64,000 bases of DNA from Nitrosomonas stercoris (GTDB lineage: Bacteria; Pseudomonadota; Gammaproteobacteria; Burkholderiales; Nitrosomonadaceae), in NCBI GenBank assembly GCA_006742785.1, contig AP019755.1, forward strand, positions 2,046,001 to 2,110,000. The letters run 5' to 3'. The position numbers and the translations under genes are program-made. The first letter of the stretch is position 1; the number at the start of each line of letters is the position of its first letter. Positions 28,154 to 36,895 of this stretch are shown here, one piece after another. The notes under the pieces are model-generated. The model made no database searches and was not told the origin of the DNA. It saw nothing but the letters and a program-made list of their open reading frames with translations.

Positions 28154-29353
28154 ATGAATTTGTCCGAACTGTATTGGCAACGCATTACTCCACTTCACCT
28201 GCTCTTGTGGCCAATCAGCTTACTATTTGCGCTATTTCAATCTATCCGGCATTTGTTTTATCGTCGCAACATGTTCGCGGTGACGGCACTACCTGTACCA
28301 GTCATTGTTATCGACAGCATAACTGCAGCTAGCCCAGCCAAAATACCGCTTATCATCGAAATTGTTCGTCTGCTCAGAATAGATGGTTTACGACCAGCCA
28401 TTATCAGTCATGGCTACGCAGATAACTATCACCCTCCCATGCATGTAACGCGTGCCAGTTCACCCCAGCTTGCTGGCAAAAAATCGTTGCTACTTGCCTA
28501 TTATTTGCGTGAAACCTGCCCGGTATGGATTGGTAAGGATCGAATCGAGACTGCCAAGGCATTGCTGGCCGCGCACCCGGAATGTAATGTATTACTATGC
28601 AATGACGGTATGCAGGATTTTCAACTGCGGCGAGATTTTGAAGTCGTCATCATTGACACTAGAATTATCAACGCAAGTAATGGCCTGATTTTGCCAGCCG
28701 GCCCATTACGAGACAGTTTTGCTCGTTTAAAATACGCAGATGCCATTGCGCTGGCTGGTCACCAGAGACAAATAGCACCTACCAATGCGGCAACTGAATC
28801 ATTTTATATTACCCCATTGGAGGAACATTTCTTTAATTTGTCTCGGCCGGAACTCACGGCCAGCGCAGCAGAACTGATGAATAAGACGAACAAATATATT
28901 CACACTGCGGCATGCTACCCTAACACCCAAAGTTTTCTGGATAGCTTGAAATTTATGAGATTGGAAACCATTCCTCATATGTTTTCGGAACATCATCATT
29001 TTACTGCCAAAGATCTTCAGTTCGAAGCAACTGAAATTATTCTGGTACCTGAAGAAGATGCGGTAAAATTCCTCCATTTGCGCGATGAGCGTATCTGGGT
29101 TCTACGTCAAAACTACCGTATTGATTCTGGGCTACACCAAATCATACTTACAAAACTAAGAGAAAAATTTATGGATCCAAAACTGCTGGACATCCTCGTT
29201 TGTCCGCTATGCAAAAGTCCGCTGATTTATAAAAAGGAACAACAAGAGCTAATCTGCAAGGCAGATCGGCTTGCTTACCCTATTCGGGATGGCATCCCGG
29301 TGATGCTGGAAGAAGAAGCAAGAAAACTGCCTGAAGAGGAAGAAATCAAATAA
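28154..29353 (+). CDS. LpxK-like protein with eroded kinase motifs fused to a Trm112-like zinc ribbon
   Basis: 399 residues. Residues 1-335 align by eye with tetraacyldisaccharide 4'-kinase (LpxK): [26 protein letters not shown]..., [48 protein letters not shown]. The P-loop (usually GGTGKTP) reads [13 protein letters not shown] reads HGYAD and DDG reads NDG, so phosphorylation of lipid A precursor is unlikely. From residue 340 it continues in frame into a 60-residue Trm112/YcaR-like domain ([34 protein letters not shown]), normally a separate gene. An internal ATG at 29171 could start that domain alone. Confidence 0.82.
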   Translation: MNLSELYWQRITPLHLLLWPISLLFALFQSIRHLFYRRNMFAVTALPVPVIVIDSITAASPAKIPLIIEIVRLLRIDGLRPAIISHGYADNYHPPMHVTRASSPQLAGKKSLLLAYYLRETCPVWIGKDRIETAKALLAAHPECNVLLCNDGMQDFQLRRDFEVVIIDTRIINASNGLILPAGPLRDSFARLKYADAIALAGHQRQIAPTNAATESFYITPLEEHFFNLSRPELTASAAELMNKTNKYIHTAACYPNTQSFLDSLKFMRLETIPHMFSEHHHFTAKDLQFEATEIILVPEEDAVKFLHLRDERIWVLRQNYRIDSGLHQIILTKLREKFMDPKLLDILVCPLCKSPLIYKKEQQELICKADRLAYPIRDGIPVMLEEEARKLPEEEEIK

Positions 29354-29472
29354 GCATTCCATTTTTAGAGATATCTCAAATTCAATCAGGCAAATGTTCT
29401 ACTGATAGTAAGAATCGCATACCACCTGCCGATCCACCGTGCGCGCCAATCCTCGGCTAGCTTAACTTGTAA

Positions 29473-30316
29473 GAGCCTGTTCAAAATCTTTTAAGCAAAA
29501 GAGCCAGGAATGCCAGCTGAATGAATTGCAAGCTGGTATTGAGTTTACGCTCGCAGTTTTTCCACAACCGTCGATTCTTCTCCAGCCAGGCAAAGCTGCG
29601 CTCCACCACCCAACGCTTGGGGATAACGGCGAAGGTATGCAATTCACTGCGCTTGGCAATCTGCACCGTAACCAGTTTTCCTAGAATTTCTCGCACGCCT
29701 TCAGCAAATGGTTCTCCGGTATAGCCGCTATCGCACAGCAGACTTTGTACTTTTCCCAAGCTTGGTCTGCAGTGCTCCAGGGCTTGCAACGCCCCTTTGC
29801 GGTCAGTCACTTCTGCCGTCGTCACCGCAATGGCATGCGGCAAGCCCTGGGTATCAACTGCGATGTGACGCTTGATACCAGAGATCTTCTTGCCAGCGTC
29901 ATAACCCTTCTGGCCCGCCGTGTCCGTGTTTTTCACGCTCTGCGCGTCCACGATCAAGAACGTGCTGCAAGCGCTGCGCCCCTGTCTGGTACGAACCGCG
30001 CCAACGGATTTTTTTTAACGCCCGCTCCAGCAGGCTCACTCCCTCCGCATCTGGCTCACTCCAGATGGCCCAGTACGAGTGCACTGTGCGCCACTTCGGA
30101 AAACTGTCCGGCAACAGACGCCACTGGCAGCCACTCTTGAGCAAATATAGCACCGCACAAAACACCTCGTACAGATCCACGGTGCGCGGACGTGTCTTCT
30201 TCCTCGCACCCTCCAACAACAGGCGAACCTGCTCAAATTGTTCTCGACTAATGTCGCTAGGATAGTATTTTCTCATCCAGAGAGTATCTACCAAAAAAAA
30301 GATTTTGAACAGGTTC
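29473..30316 (-). mobile_element. IS5-family insertion sequence of a second type, copy C, 844 bp
   Basis: Inverted repeats GAGCCTGTTCAAAATCTTTT at 29473 and the complement of GAACCTGTTCAAAATCTTTT at 30316 (one mismatch) bound two overlapping transposase frames on the minus strand. It is related to the other four copies but clearly different in sequence, so it is a separate IS. Flanks are ACTTGTAA on the left and TAACAAGAG on the right, again near-palindromic around TA. It lies between the LpxK-like gene and a small secreted protein gene. Confidence 0.92.
29481..30294 (-). CDS. IS5-family transposase of copy C (OrfA 29899-30294, OrfB 29481-29957)
   Basis: OrfA (131 residues) has the IS402-like N-terminal domain (LYEVFCAVLYLLKSGCQWRL). 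OrfB (158 residues) has the DDE core: FLIVDAQSVKN, LLCDSGYTG and WVVERSFAWLEK. OrfB is in the +1 frame relative to OrfA, and an eight-base homopolymer (T8 at 30009-30016 on the plus strand) lies upstream of the overlap as a likely slippage site. Both frames are open, so the element looks intact. Confidence 0.88.
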
Positions 30317-30471
30317 TAACAAGAGATCAGTAGTTGCAGGTTGCTTGTGATATCTTCTATTGCAACCTTGAATAGATTTTAAAGAAACCAGGAAAAGAAT
30401 CTTGATGAGGTAAATGCAGACAATTTTTCGGGGTTCCCCAATTACAATCCACTGACATCAAAGGAGAACAT

Positions 30472-30933
30472 ATGAACAACATCAGCAAAGGACTACTGAT
30501 TGCGCTGGCAATTACCTGGTCAAATTTAGCTTTCTCGGTACAAAGTGATGAGCAAACAGCAGATACAGCAACTCCTGCGGAAAAAACAACAGTAGCTGAC
30601 GGTGCACTGCTTAGCGGTAATGGCTGGCAACTGATCCGCAAGCTCGAGATGGGTAATTCAGGAAAATTCGTACAAATGGTACTGATAGAAAAAGGGCGTC
30701 AAGCTGATAAAACCATATACAGTAACGCAATTACTCGCTTATGTGCGAATGAAAAAGAATTTTGCCGAATACGTTTCTGGGCACAGAAATACCTCATTCC
30801 TGAAAAAGTCTCATTGACTTTGGTACAACAAAAAGCGCAACAAGCAGATCATCTGGTTAATCGTAAGGCTGGCATAGAAAGAACGCTGTGGGCTTGTACA
30901 ATTGATGCAACTGATGATGCTTGTCTCCAATAG
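30472..30933 (+). CDS. Secreted protein of unknown function
   Basis: 153 residues starting after AAAGGAGA (strong ribosome-binding site). It has a signal peptide (GLLIALAITWSNLAFS), then a Thr/Ala-rich linker and a domain with four Cys in the second half (LCANEKEFCRIRFW, WACTIDATDDACLQ) that may form two disulfides in the periplasm. I do not recognise the family. It converges with holB, whose stop is 3 bases away. Confidence 0.7.
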   Translation: MNNISKGLLIALAITWSNLAFSVQSDEQTADTATPAEKTTVADGALLSGNGWQLIRKLEMGNSGKFVQMVLIEKGRQADKTIYSNAITRLCANEKEFCRIRFWAQKYLIPEKVSLTLVQQKAQQADHLVNRKAGIERTLWACTIDATDDACLQ

Positions 30934-30936
30934 TGT

Positions 30937-31998
30937 TTACCCTGTTTCTGGCTTGTGCTGATATACAATTTCCAGCAAGTTCAGAAACAGCTCTTCCAAA
31001 AACAAGCGTGCATTTAATGGATGGCTGGCTAATTGCTGTGAAGCTGCCAGCTCACGCCATAAAAATCCCAACGCAATCAAATCTACTGTGGCTGCCTGCT
31101 GCCTAATCTTATCCGCCTGCTGCAAGTGATAATAAATTCTGCCACCTGCACGGCAGCTCATTAAGTCATAACACCACTTTTGCACCCAGCCGGTAACTGT
31201 TGATAAATCTTGCTTATATAATTTCTCGGCCCATGCAATCAAATCAAATTTTTCTGGTGTACTCAAACTCTGAATAAAAGCAGCATGCAGTGCGGCTTGT
31301 TGCTCATCGTGTTGTAAAGCCAGCAACGGTGAAAAACCAGCCATCGCCAAACAAAAATCAGGTTGCCTAATTCCTTGTTGCTGTAACCATTCTCTTGCTT
31401 GTTGGCGCGTTGGCACTGGCATCATAATCTGCTGGCAACGGCTTAAAACCGTTGCTGGAATAGATGCTGTGTTATGTGTGACCAGCAAAAACAACACGCC
31501 TGGCGGCGGTTCTTCCAGTTTTTTCAATAGCGCGTTGGCAGCCGCTACATTCATTGCTTCTGTAGGATGGATCAATATGATTTTGTCACGTTCCTGATGA
31601 GCACTGAGGTAAATAAAATCATCCAGTGCACGAATTTGCGCAATGGTAATTTGCTGACTTAGCTTTTTGGCTGTTTTCACACTAGTTGTTTCTGTCTTGC
31701 CAACTCCAGTGGATTCACTCGCAACATGCTTTAGCTCTGATAATGCTTCCGGCTCCAGACAATAAATATTTGGATGTGTCCCTTGCTCAAACCAGTGGCA
31801 ATCCGAGCATTTTTCGCATGCCATGCCTGCATTCTGATTTTGAGCACACAACATGGATTTGGCTAATGCACGTGCAAACGCTAATTTGCCAATTCCTCTG
31901 CGCCCCTTCAGCAACAAGGCATGATGCTGCGAACTCTTCGGTTGCTTCATTTGCTGCCAAAGCATCCTCTGCCAGGGGAAAATTTCAGCGGCAGCCAT
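30937..31998 (-). CDS. holB: DNA polymerase III delta prime subunit
   Basis: A 353-residue clamp-loader ATPase-fold subunit. Walker A-like GRRGIGKLAFARAL, a zinc module with Cys at C-x2-C-x8-C-type spacing (MACEKCSDCHWFEQG), and the sensor region AAANALLKKLEEPPPGVLFL with SRCQQI (SRC motif) are present. It acts with delta and gamma/tau to load the sliding clamp. In most proteobacteria it directly follows tmk; here nhaC lies between them on the opposite strand. Confidence 0.93.
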   Translation of the reverse strand: MAAAEIFPWQRMLWQQMKQPKSSQHHALLLKGRRGIGKLAFARALAKSMLCAQNQNAGMACEKCSDCHWFEQGTHPNIYCLEPEALSELKHVASESTGVGKTETTSVKTAKKLSQQITIAQIRALDDFIYLSAHQERDKIILIHPTEAMNVAAANALLKKLEEPPPGVLFLLVTHNTASIPATVLSRCQQIMMPVPTRQQAREWLQQQGIRQPDFCLAMAGFSPLLALQHDEQQAALHAAFIQSLSTPEKFDLIAWAEKLYKQDLSTVTGWVQKWCYDLMSCRAGGRIYYHLQQADKIRQQAATVDLIALGFLWRELAASQQLASHPLNARLFLEELFLNLLEIVYQHKPETG

Positions 31999-32085
31999 TT
32001 GTATAATTAGTGTGCTTTAATCTGCTCATTTCTGTTATCAAAAACCAATCCCATTTAAACTATTTTAATACCAATTAGCATACGT

Positions 32086-33543
32086 ATGCACCGCTCACAT
32101 TCTTCACAAACACCCATCGCAACTGCTCACGCACGGCCGCTTCCCTCTTTTTGGCATGCCGCTGTCTGTTTTGTTGGTATTTTGTTGTTAATTGGAATAG
32201 GGCTGTTTGTATTCCATATCAATTTACACGTGCTCATTTTCTTTGCGCTAGCCTGGGCAGGATTGCATACGCGTTTACTGGGTTACCCTTTCCTTGCCAT
32301 TCGCTCCATGATGAATACCGGGATCAGTAAAGCCTTATCGGCTATTTACATCTTTTTGCTGATCGGCATGGTCATTGCCAGTTTCATGCATAGCGGCACC
32401 ATTGCTAGCCTACTGTATTTTGGACTGAATTGGCTCAATCCCGCCCTGTTTTTAGCTGTCGGATTTATCGCGTGCTGCCTAATGTCAGTTGCTACTGGCA
32501 CTTCCTGGGGCACAGTAGGCACAATCGGCGTGGTGCTGATCGGCATTGGGGAGGTTATGAACATTCCTTTGCCTGTGGTAGCTGGCATGATTGTCTCTGG
32601 CGCTACTTTTGGTGACAAACTTTCTCCTATTTCCGATACCACCAATCTGGCTGCCATGAGTGCCGACACACAGCTGTATCGCCATATTGCTGTCATGCTG
32701 TATACCACCCTGCCTACTTTCCTGATCGTGCTGGTTATTTTCCTCATCTGGGGACAACAATACAGTGCACAAACTTTACCCCAAGCTCAACTAACTGAAA
32801 TTCGCTCTGCGCTGGCACAAACTTATCGCATGAATGGTGTTATTACACTCTTGCCGCTGGTTGTCATGCTGGGCATGAGCATTAAGCGTTACAGTGCAGA
32901 AATCAGCATGACAAGTAGCATCTTGCTAGCTGTATTAATCGCCGTGTTTTATCAGGAGCACGCAGCAGCCGATGTACTCAATGCTTTATGGCTAAATACA
33001 CCTGCCGACACCGGCATCACCAATATCGATGCATTACTCGGGCGCGGTGGCTTGTACAGCATGGCTTGGACGTTACTACTAGCCATACTGGCCGTAGCCT
33101 TGGGCGGCATATTATATGAAGCTGGTTTCTTGCAAGCGCTCCTGCAGCAATTGATAGCCTCCCTACATCGCACCAGTACCTTGATTGCCGCCACCATTGC
33201 TTCTGGTCTGGCCGGAAATTTGGTTATGGGAGAAGCTTATATCTCTATCATTCTCAATTGCCAGTTATTTAAACAAACTTACCAAACCAAACAACTGGAT
33301 CCAGCCATTTTGTCACGCTCTGTAGAGGAAGGGGCCACTCTGACCACCGGTATTATCCCCTGGACCACTGCTGGCGTTTTCTACGCAGCCACTCTCAACG
33401 TCCCTACGCTGGATTATGCCCAGTACGCCTTGTTTAATGTACTCAATCCTCTAATTTCAATCATCATGGCCATATTGGGAATCGGTTTGCTACGCCCACG
33501 CAACCAATATCAACACGAGCACATATCAAATACAAAGCCATGA
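32086..33543 (+). CDS. nhaC: Na+/H+ antiporter, NhaC family
   Basis: A 485-residue polytopic inner-membrane protein with about 11-12 hydrophobic helices. Family-type segments: ATGTSWGTVGTIGVVLIGIG, GATFGDKLSPISDTTNLAA, LSRSVEEGATLTTGIIPWTT. It would exchange sodium for protons and help pH or salt homeostasis. It lies on the plus strand between holB and tmk, both minus, ending 3 bases from the tmk stop. The family call is firm; ion specificity is inferred. Confidence 0.92.
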   Translation: MHRSHSSQTPIATAHARPLPSFWHAAVCFVGILLLIGIGLFVFHINLHVLIFFALAWAGLHTRLLGYPFLAIRSMMNTGISKALSAIYIFLLIGMVIASFMHSGTIASLLYFGLNWLNPALFLAVGFIACCLMSVATGTSWGTVGTIGVVLIGIGEVMNIPLPVVAGMIVSGATFGDKLSPISDTTNLAAMSADTQLYRHIAVMLYTTLPTFLIVLVIFLIWGQQYSAQTLPQAQLTEIRSALAQTYRMNGVITLLPLVVMLGMSIKRYSAEISMTSSILLAVLIAVFYQEHAAADVLNALWLNTPADTGITNIDALLGRGGLYSMAWTLLLAILAVALGGILYEAGFLQALLQQLIASLHRTSTLIAATIASGLAGNLVMGEAYISIILNCQLFKQTYQTKQLDPAILSRSVEEGATLTTGIIPWTTAGVFYAATLNVPTLDYAQYALFNVLNPLISIIMAILGIGLLRPRNQYQHEHISNTKP

Positions 33544-33546
33544 ATA

Positions 33547-34191
33547 TTAATTTTCTTTGGCCTGAGCTGACCAAAAGTTTTCCACAATTGCTGCCACTGC
33601 TGTTTTAACAGTTGCTAACGGTAAACTACCCTCTACTACCCGAATTCGATCAGGAAACTCTGCCACACGCTGCAAATACGCTTGTCGCACTCGCTCAAAA
33701 AACAGATCTGATTCCTGCTCAAAACGATCAGTTGTTCTGGCAGCCTGCACCCGCTGACGACTGATAGCAACTGGCACATCAAAATACAATGTTAAATCAG
33801 GTGAGAAATCCTCCAGGCACCATTGCTCAAGTTTTTCCAGTTTAGCCAAAGGCACTCCTCGCCCTCCTCCCTGATACGCAAAACTGGCATCAGTAAAACG
33901 ATCGGACACCACCCAGGCACCACGCTGTAACGCCGACAAAATTACTTTATCCAGATGCTCCCGCCGCGCAGCAAACATCAACAATGCCTCGGTTTCAGCA
34001 TGCATTGTTTGGCGATGATCCAGCAACAACTCGCGTAATGCCTCTCCTAATACAGTTCCACCTGGCTCACGCGTTACCACCACCTCTAAGCCTTGATTTT
34101 GCAAAAAATCTGCCACCCAGGCCAGATGTGTGCTCTTCCCTGCGCCGTCGATCCCTTCAAAAGTAATCAATTTTCCACGTAATAAACTCAT
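33547..34191 (-). CDS. tmk: Thymidylate kinase
   Basis: A 214-residue P-loop kinase converting dTMP to dTDP. Walker A is FEGIDGAGKSTH, the DRX motif is in WVVSDRFTDASFAYQGGGRG, TREPGGTVLGEALRELLLDH is the nucleotide-binding segment, and a LID region follows (AISRQRVQAARTTDRFEQES). Length and motifs are normal. It is separated from its usual partner holB by nhaC. Confidence 0.96.
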   Translation of the reverse strand: MSLLRGKLITFEGIDGAGKSTHLAWVADFLQNQGLEVVVTREPGGTVLGEALRELLLDHRQTMHAETEALLMFAARREHLDKVILSALQRGAWVVSDRFTDASFAYQGGGRGVPLAKLEKLEQWCLEDFSPDLTLYFDVPVAISRQRVQAARTTDRFEQESDLFFERVRQAYLQRVAEFPDRIRVVEGSLPLATVKTAVAAIVENFWSAQAKEN

Positions 34192-34324
34192 CGTCCAATG
34201 CCATTAACAACCACCTAAAATAGCAACCTCTTCCTATGCTGACGCCATCATACGAAAGAAACAATATCGTTTCATGTTCATGCCACTGAAATTATTTTTT
34301 CTACATTAAAAAGTAGCAGACAGC

Positions 34325-34678
34325 CTACAAGTCAAAAATGATTATTAGAGCTTCCTTGATAGGATTTTTATATTGTTTTTCAAGTTGACCTTGTTTTTTC
34401 CTGATACGTGTAATATCAACCGCGCGTAATTGCTTAAGATTGACATGACGATTCTTATCCAAACCATTTTTTTCAGAGGGTTTTAGATTCACAGCAAATG
34501 GCCAAGGTTTATGCTGGGGGAGCAAGGGAGCAACAATCAGGGTTCTGGATTGGGTGTTAACCAGATCGCTTTGAATAATGACACACGGCCTTAGTTTTCT
34601 TGTTTCTGCTCCCTTCGTTGGCTCAAGATCTACCCAATAAATATCCAGTTGTTTGAAATCAATCACTAGCCAACCCAT
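34325..34678 (-). CDS. MazF/PemK-type toxin
   Basis: 117 residues of the MazF/PemK endoribonuclease fold: IYWVDLEPTKGAETRKLRPC, VIIQSDLVN, TLIVAPLL, and RHVNLKQLRAVDITRI. Such toxins cut mRNA at short motifs when the antitoxin is degraded. The start overlaps the antitoxin stop by 20 bases, so the pair is translationally coupled. The frame is full length with the catalytic Arg and Thr/Ser region present. Confidence 0.88.
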   Translation of the reverse strand: MGWLVIDFKQLDIYWVDLEPTKGAETRKLRPCVIIQSDLVNTQSRTLIVAPLLPQHKPWPFAVNLKPSEKNGLDKNRHVNLKQLRAVDITRIRKKQGQLEKQYKNPIKEALIIIFDL

Positions 34679-34889
34679 CTGCCAGCGTACTCTCCCATGC
34701 TTGTAATTCTGTTAGGTAGTCTGCATCTTCTGCCTCTTCCTGATTTGCTTTACATAATGCTGCCTGCAAGAAATTTCTGCGCTCCTGTTTTAACAGCTGA
34801 TTAACGTAGGCACTACGATTACCGCTGGCAACATCATTCAGAAAAACAAAAGTCTCTTCGTCAAGTGTAATAGTTATTCTGTAAGACAT
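34659..34889 (-). CDS. Ribbon-helix-helix antitoxin paired with MazF-type toxin
   Basis: 76 residues. The N-terminus YRITITLDEETFVFLNDVAS and SAYVNQLLKQERR look like a ribbon-helix-helix DNA-binding domain. The acidic C-terminus (QEEAEDADYLTELQAWEST) is the probable toxin-neutralising tail. It precedes and overlaps the toxin gene, the usual antitoxin-first order, and should repress its own promoter just upstream of 34889. Confidence 0.82.
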   Translation of the reverse strand: MSYRITITLDEETFVFLNDVASGNRSAYVNQLLKQERRNFLQAALCKANQEEAEDADYLTELQAWESTLADGLASD

Positions 34890-34972
34890 AATTCCTCATA
34901 TTAATCGGTATTCGGTAAAATCACATTATATATCATACTTATTGATATGAAGTTAGCTACTTCATAGATTAA

Positions 34973-35278
34973 TTAAGTGATGGAGCTATTTAGATAAATG
35001 AACAAGATGCGCGCGCTGCGCCAAACACAGATCACTTTTATCGTATCTTTTTCCCCTGATATAAATTACTCTGAAAAGAGTGAAGACAATTTCTCAGATG
35101 TGAGCAGATTGAAATTTGGGCACGATTCTACCCATGTCTGGATAACCAGCTAAAACCTGAATACGTTTGATCATTTCCTGGGTGAATTTGAAATCAACAT
35201 CAGGAATCCTTCTTTAGTGTAATAACGGGTGATGTCTTCTAAATCACGCAAGGTAACATCAGCAATGCTTATTTTCAC
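34973..35278 (-). pseudogene. Decayed RelE/ParE-type toxin
   Basis: From a GTG at 35278, overlapping the antitoxin stop by 4 bases, the frame reads VKISIADVTLRDLEDITRYY. It then needs one extra base to continue PDVDFKFTQEMIKRIQVLAG, YPDMGRIVPKFQSAHI. A TGA follows where Arg is expected (HIRE), then EIVFTLFRVIY, and after another shift IKVICVWRSARILF. The order of segments matches ParE/RelE toxins. Two frameshifts and one nonsense codon make it inactive, leaving the intact antitoxin upstream without a functional partner. Confidence 0.82.
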
Positions 35279-35556
35279 GTAATACCCGAGCGCTTTTTCG
35301 CTTCTGATAATGACACAATATTGTCTTCCCTGATGTCCATCAACTCTTGGACAACAGCTTTAACAAAAGCCAACTCTTCTTGGTTCCGTTCATACGTATT
35401 GAGATCTTGTACTACAGCTATGCCTCGGCCACGGCTGGTTAAAAGAACGGGTCTGCCAGTTTCTTTAACTCGACGCACAATACGACCAGGATTAACCTTT
35501 AAATCTGCAAGAGGAATGACATCTTCAGAAAATTTGATGGTCACGATATTCTCCAA
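35275..35556 (-). CDS. Phd/YefM-family antitoxin
   Basis: 93 residues with the Phd/YefM pattern: DVIPLADLKVNPGRIVRRVK, GRPVLLTSRGRGIAVVQDL, YERNQEEL, and a C-terminal helix ending LSEAKKRSGIT. It would bind its own promoter and neutralise a RelE/ParE toxin. The downstream toxin is a pseudogene, so this is now an orphan antitoxin. Confidence 0.88.
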   Translation of the reverse strand: MENIVTIKFSEDVIPLADLKVNPGRIVRRVKETGRPVLLTSRGRGIAVVQDLNTYERNQEELAFVKAVVQELMDIREDNIVSLSEAKKRSGIT

Positions 35557-35633
35557 AATATTTTAAGTGGTTTATAGCACCCGTTAACAGCACCTGTTAA
35601 AACATATTTTCTATTGGATAACTTCTTAAATAG

Positions 35634-35715
35634 AGAGCGTCTTTGCAACCACCGTAGGTGGGAAGCAATCCAACATAACCGTATCAACGAAGGAAATAGC
35701 ATTTTGCTGCCATGA
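35634..35715. repeat. Dispersed intergenic repeat, copy 1
   Basis: Contains TTTGCAACCACCGTAGGTGGGAAGCAATCC and CGTATCAACGAAGGAAATAG, which recur with small changes near 36450-36555. The core GAAGCAATCCA is shared by all members between 35.6 and 38.8 kb. Confidence 0.65.
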
Positions 35716-35783
35716 TCCACTTCATTCCATAAATAGCTGCGTCTATCTAATCAACAAAACGCCAATTCCATTGATTTATTTTA

Positions 35784-35811
35784 TTAATTATATAATTTTT
35801 TGTATAATTAA
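35784..35811. promoter_or_regulatory. Inverted repeat upstream of toxin-first TA operon
   Basis: TTAATTATA (35784-35792) and TATAATTAA (35803-35811) are perfect 9-base inverted arms 10 bases apart, ending 4 bases before the toxin ATG at 35816. The right arm contains a TATAAT -10-like hexamer, so binding by the Xre antitoxin would block transcription. Role is inferred from position. Confidence 0.6.
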
Positions 35812-35815
35812 TGCC

Positions 35816-36145
35816 ATGATCAAGCCGATTGAATTTATCTCTGATTCACTTGATGAATTACGTAATTTTCCAATAGCAGCAAGGCGCGAAGCAGGTTTTC
35901 AGCTAGATAAAGTACAAAAAGGTATGGAACCGGATGATTGGAAATCGATGAAAACAATTGGAACAGGAGTGAATGAGATTCGTATAAAAGATACGGCTGG
36001 CACATATAGAATTATCTATATAGCTAAATTTGCAGAAGCTATATTCGTGCTCCATTGCTTCAAGAAAAAAACAGAGAAAACAGCAAAATCTAATATTGAT
36101 CTGGCTAAATCCAGATATAAAGAACTAGAGAGAAGACTTAAATGA
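35816..36145 (+). CDS. HigB/RelE-type toxin (phage Gp49-like)
   Basis: 109 residues from ATG 35816: IKPIEFISDSLDELRNFPIA, ARREAGFQLDKVQKG, DWKSMKTIGTGVNEIRIKD, TYRIIYIAKF, IFVLHCFKKKTEKT. This is the DUF891/Gp49-like branch of RelE toxins, which inhibit translation. The toxin precedes its antitoxin and overlaps it by 4 bases, the order typical of HigBA-like modules. Confidence 0.88.
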   Translation: MIKPIEFISDSLDELRNFPIAARREAGFQLDKVQKGMEPDDWKSMKTIGTGVNEIRIKDTAGTYRIIYIAKFAEAIFVLHCFKKKTEKTAKSNIDLAKSRYKELERRLK

Positions 36146-36423
36146 GCGAAAAATTTGAAAGTGTGTGGGACGCAATAGAAAATACACCACAACAAGCTAC
36201 AAGCATGAAGATGCGTTCTCAATTGCTGATAATTCTGCAAAAACATCTGAAAAATAGTGGCCTTACACAATCTAAAGCTGCGAAATTACTCGGAGTAACT
36301 CAACCCCGTATTTCCGACTTAATGAGAGGAAAAATTGACCTGTTTTCCCTTGAATCACTCATAGATATGGTTGCAAGCATTGGCCTGAAAGTAGAAATAA
36401 GCGTCGAAGAAGATGCAGCTTAA
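36142..36423 (+). CDS. Xre-family antitoxin (HigA-like)
   Basis: 93 residues. The HTH lies at about 48-75 (LTQSKAAKLLGVTQPRISDL), followed by MRGKIDLFSLESLIDMVASI, the usual arrangement in Xre antitoxins paired with Gp49-like toxins. It should bind the toxin and the inverted repeat upstream of the operon. Start overlaps the toxin stop (ATGA). Confidence 0.88.
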   Translation: MSEKFESVWDAIENTPQQATSMKMRSQLLIILQKHLKNSGLTQSKAAKLLGVTQPRISDLMRGKIDLFSLESLIDMVASIGLKVEISVEEDAA

Positions 36424-36447
36424 TAGAACCCTCCATTACCTTACTTC

Positions 36448-36700
36448 TGCAACTACCACAGGTGGGAAGTAATCCAGTATCCCCTATTATCATGTCTTTG
36501 CGAAACGGCGCAGCCGATGAAGCAATCCAGTACAGTCGTATCAACGAAAGAAATCAGTCACTTTATGTGCTTCTGTTAGCAGTATTGCTGGATCGCCACA
36601 ATCCTACGGATTTCGCGATGACAGCAAAAAATCGGGTCGTTGCAAGGCGGTGAAACCGGCGAAGCAATCCAGTACAACCATTGCAACGGAGAAAGCTGGT
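36448..36700. repeat. Dispersed intergenic repeat, copies 2 and 3 in tandem
   Basis: Two adjacent repeat units. The first has CTACCACAGGTGGGAAGTAA, TGTCTTTGCGAAACGGCG and GAAGCAATCCAGTACAGTCG. The second has GCTGGATCGCCACAATC, TTCGCGATGACAGC and GAAGCAATCCAGTACAACC. They fill most of the gap between the antitoxin gene and pilA. Short frames across them show no domain. Confidence 0.65.
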
Positions 36701-36844
36701 TACCTTTTACACTCTGCCAGCGCTATTACCAGGTTGCCACACCAGCCTGCGGTTTCCACGCAAGGACAGCACCAGCATAGGATAACGGTGTGCGCTGACA
36801 AGCGAATTGCTCCTGCCAAGAATATGCGCATATCAGACGCGCAC

Positions 36845-36877
36845 AAAAAAACCCTGCTGAAGCAGGGGTTTTTTATT
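36845..36877. terminator. Terminator downstream of pilA
   Basis: AAAAAACCCTGC, TGAA loop, GCAGGGGTTTTTT: a strong stem flanked by A and T tracts, so it can act in both directions. On the minus strand it ends the pilA transcript about 20 bases after its stop codon. Confidence 0.85.
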
Positions 36878-36895
36878 TAATGAAATTGAAGATTA

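Noticed and set aside
29171..29353. Separate Trm112-like gene starting at the internal ATG
   Set aside because: Not excluded, but the frame is continuous with the LpxK-like part and the upstream ribosome-binding site is weak, so it is described as part of the fusion.
36462..36880. Short plus-strand frames between the Xre antitoxin gene and pilA
   Set aside because: They read across dispersed repeats and the pilA terminator and have no domain or ribosome-binding site.
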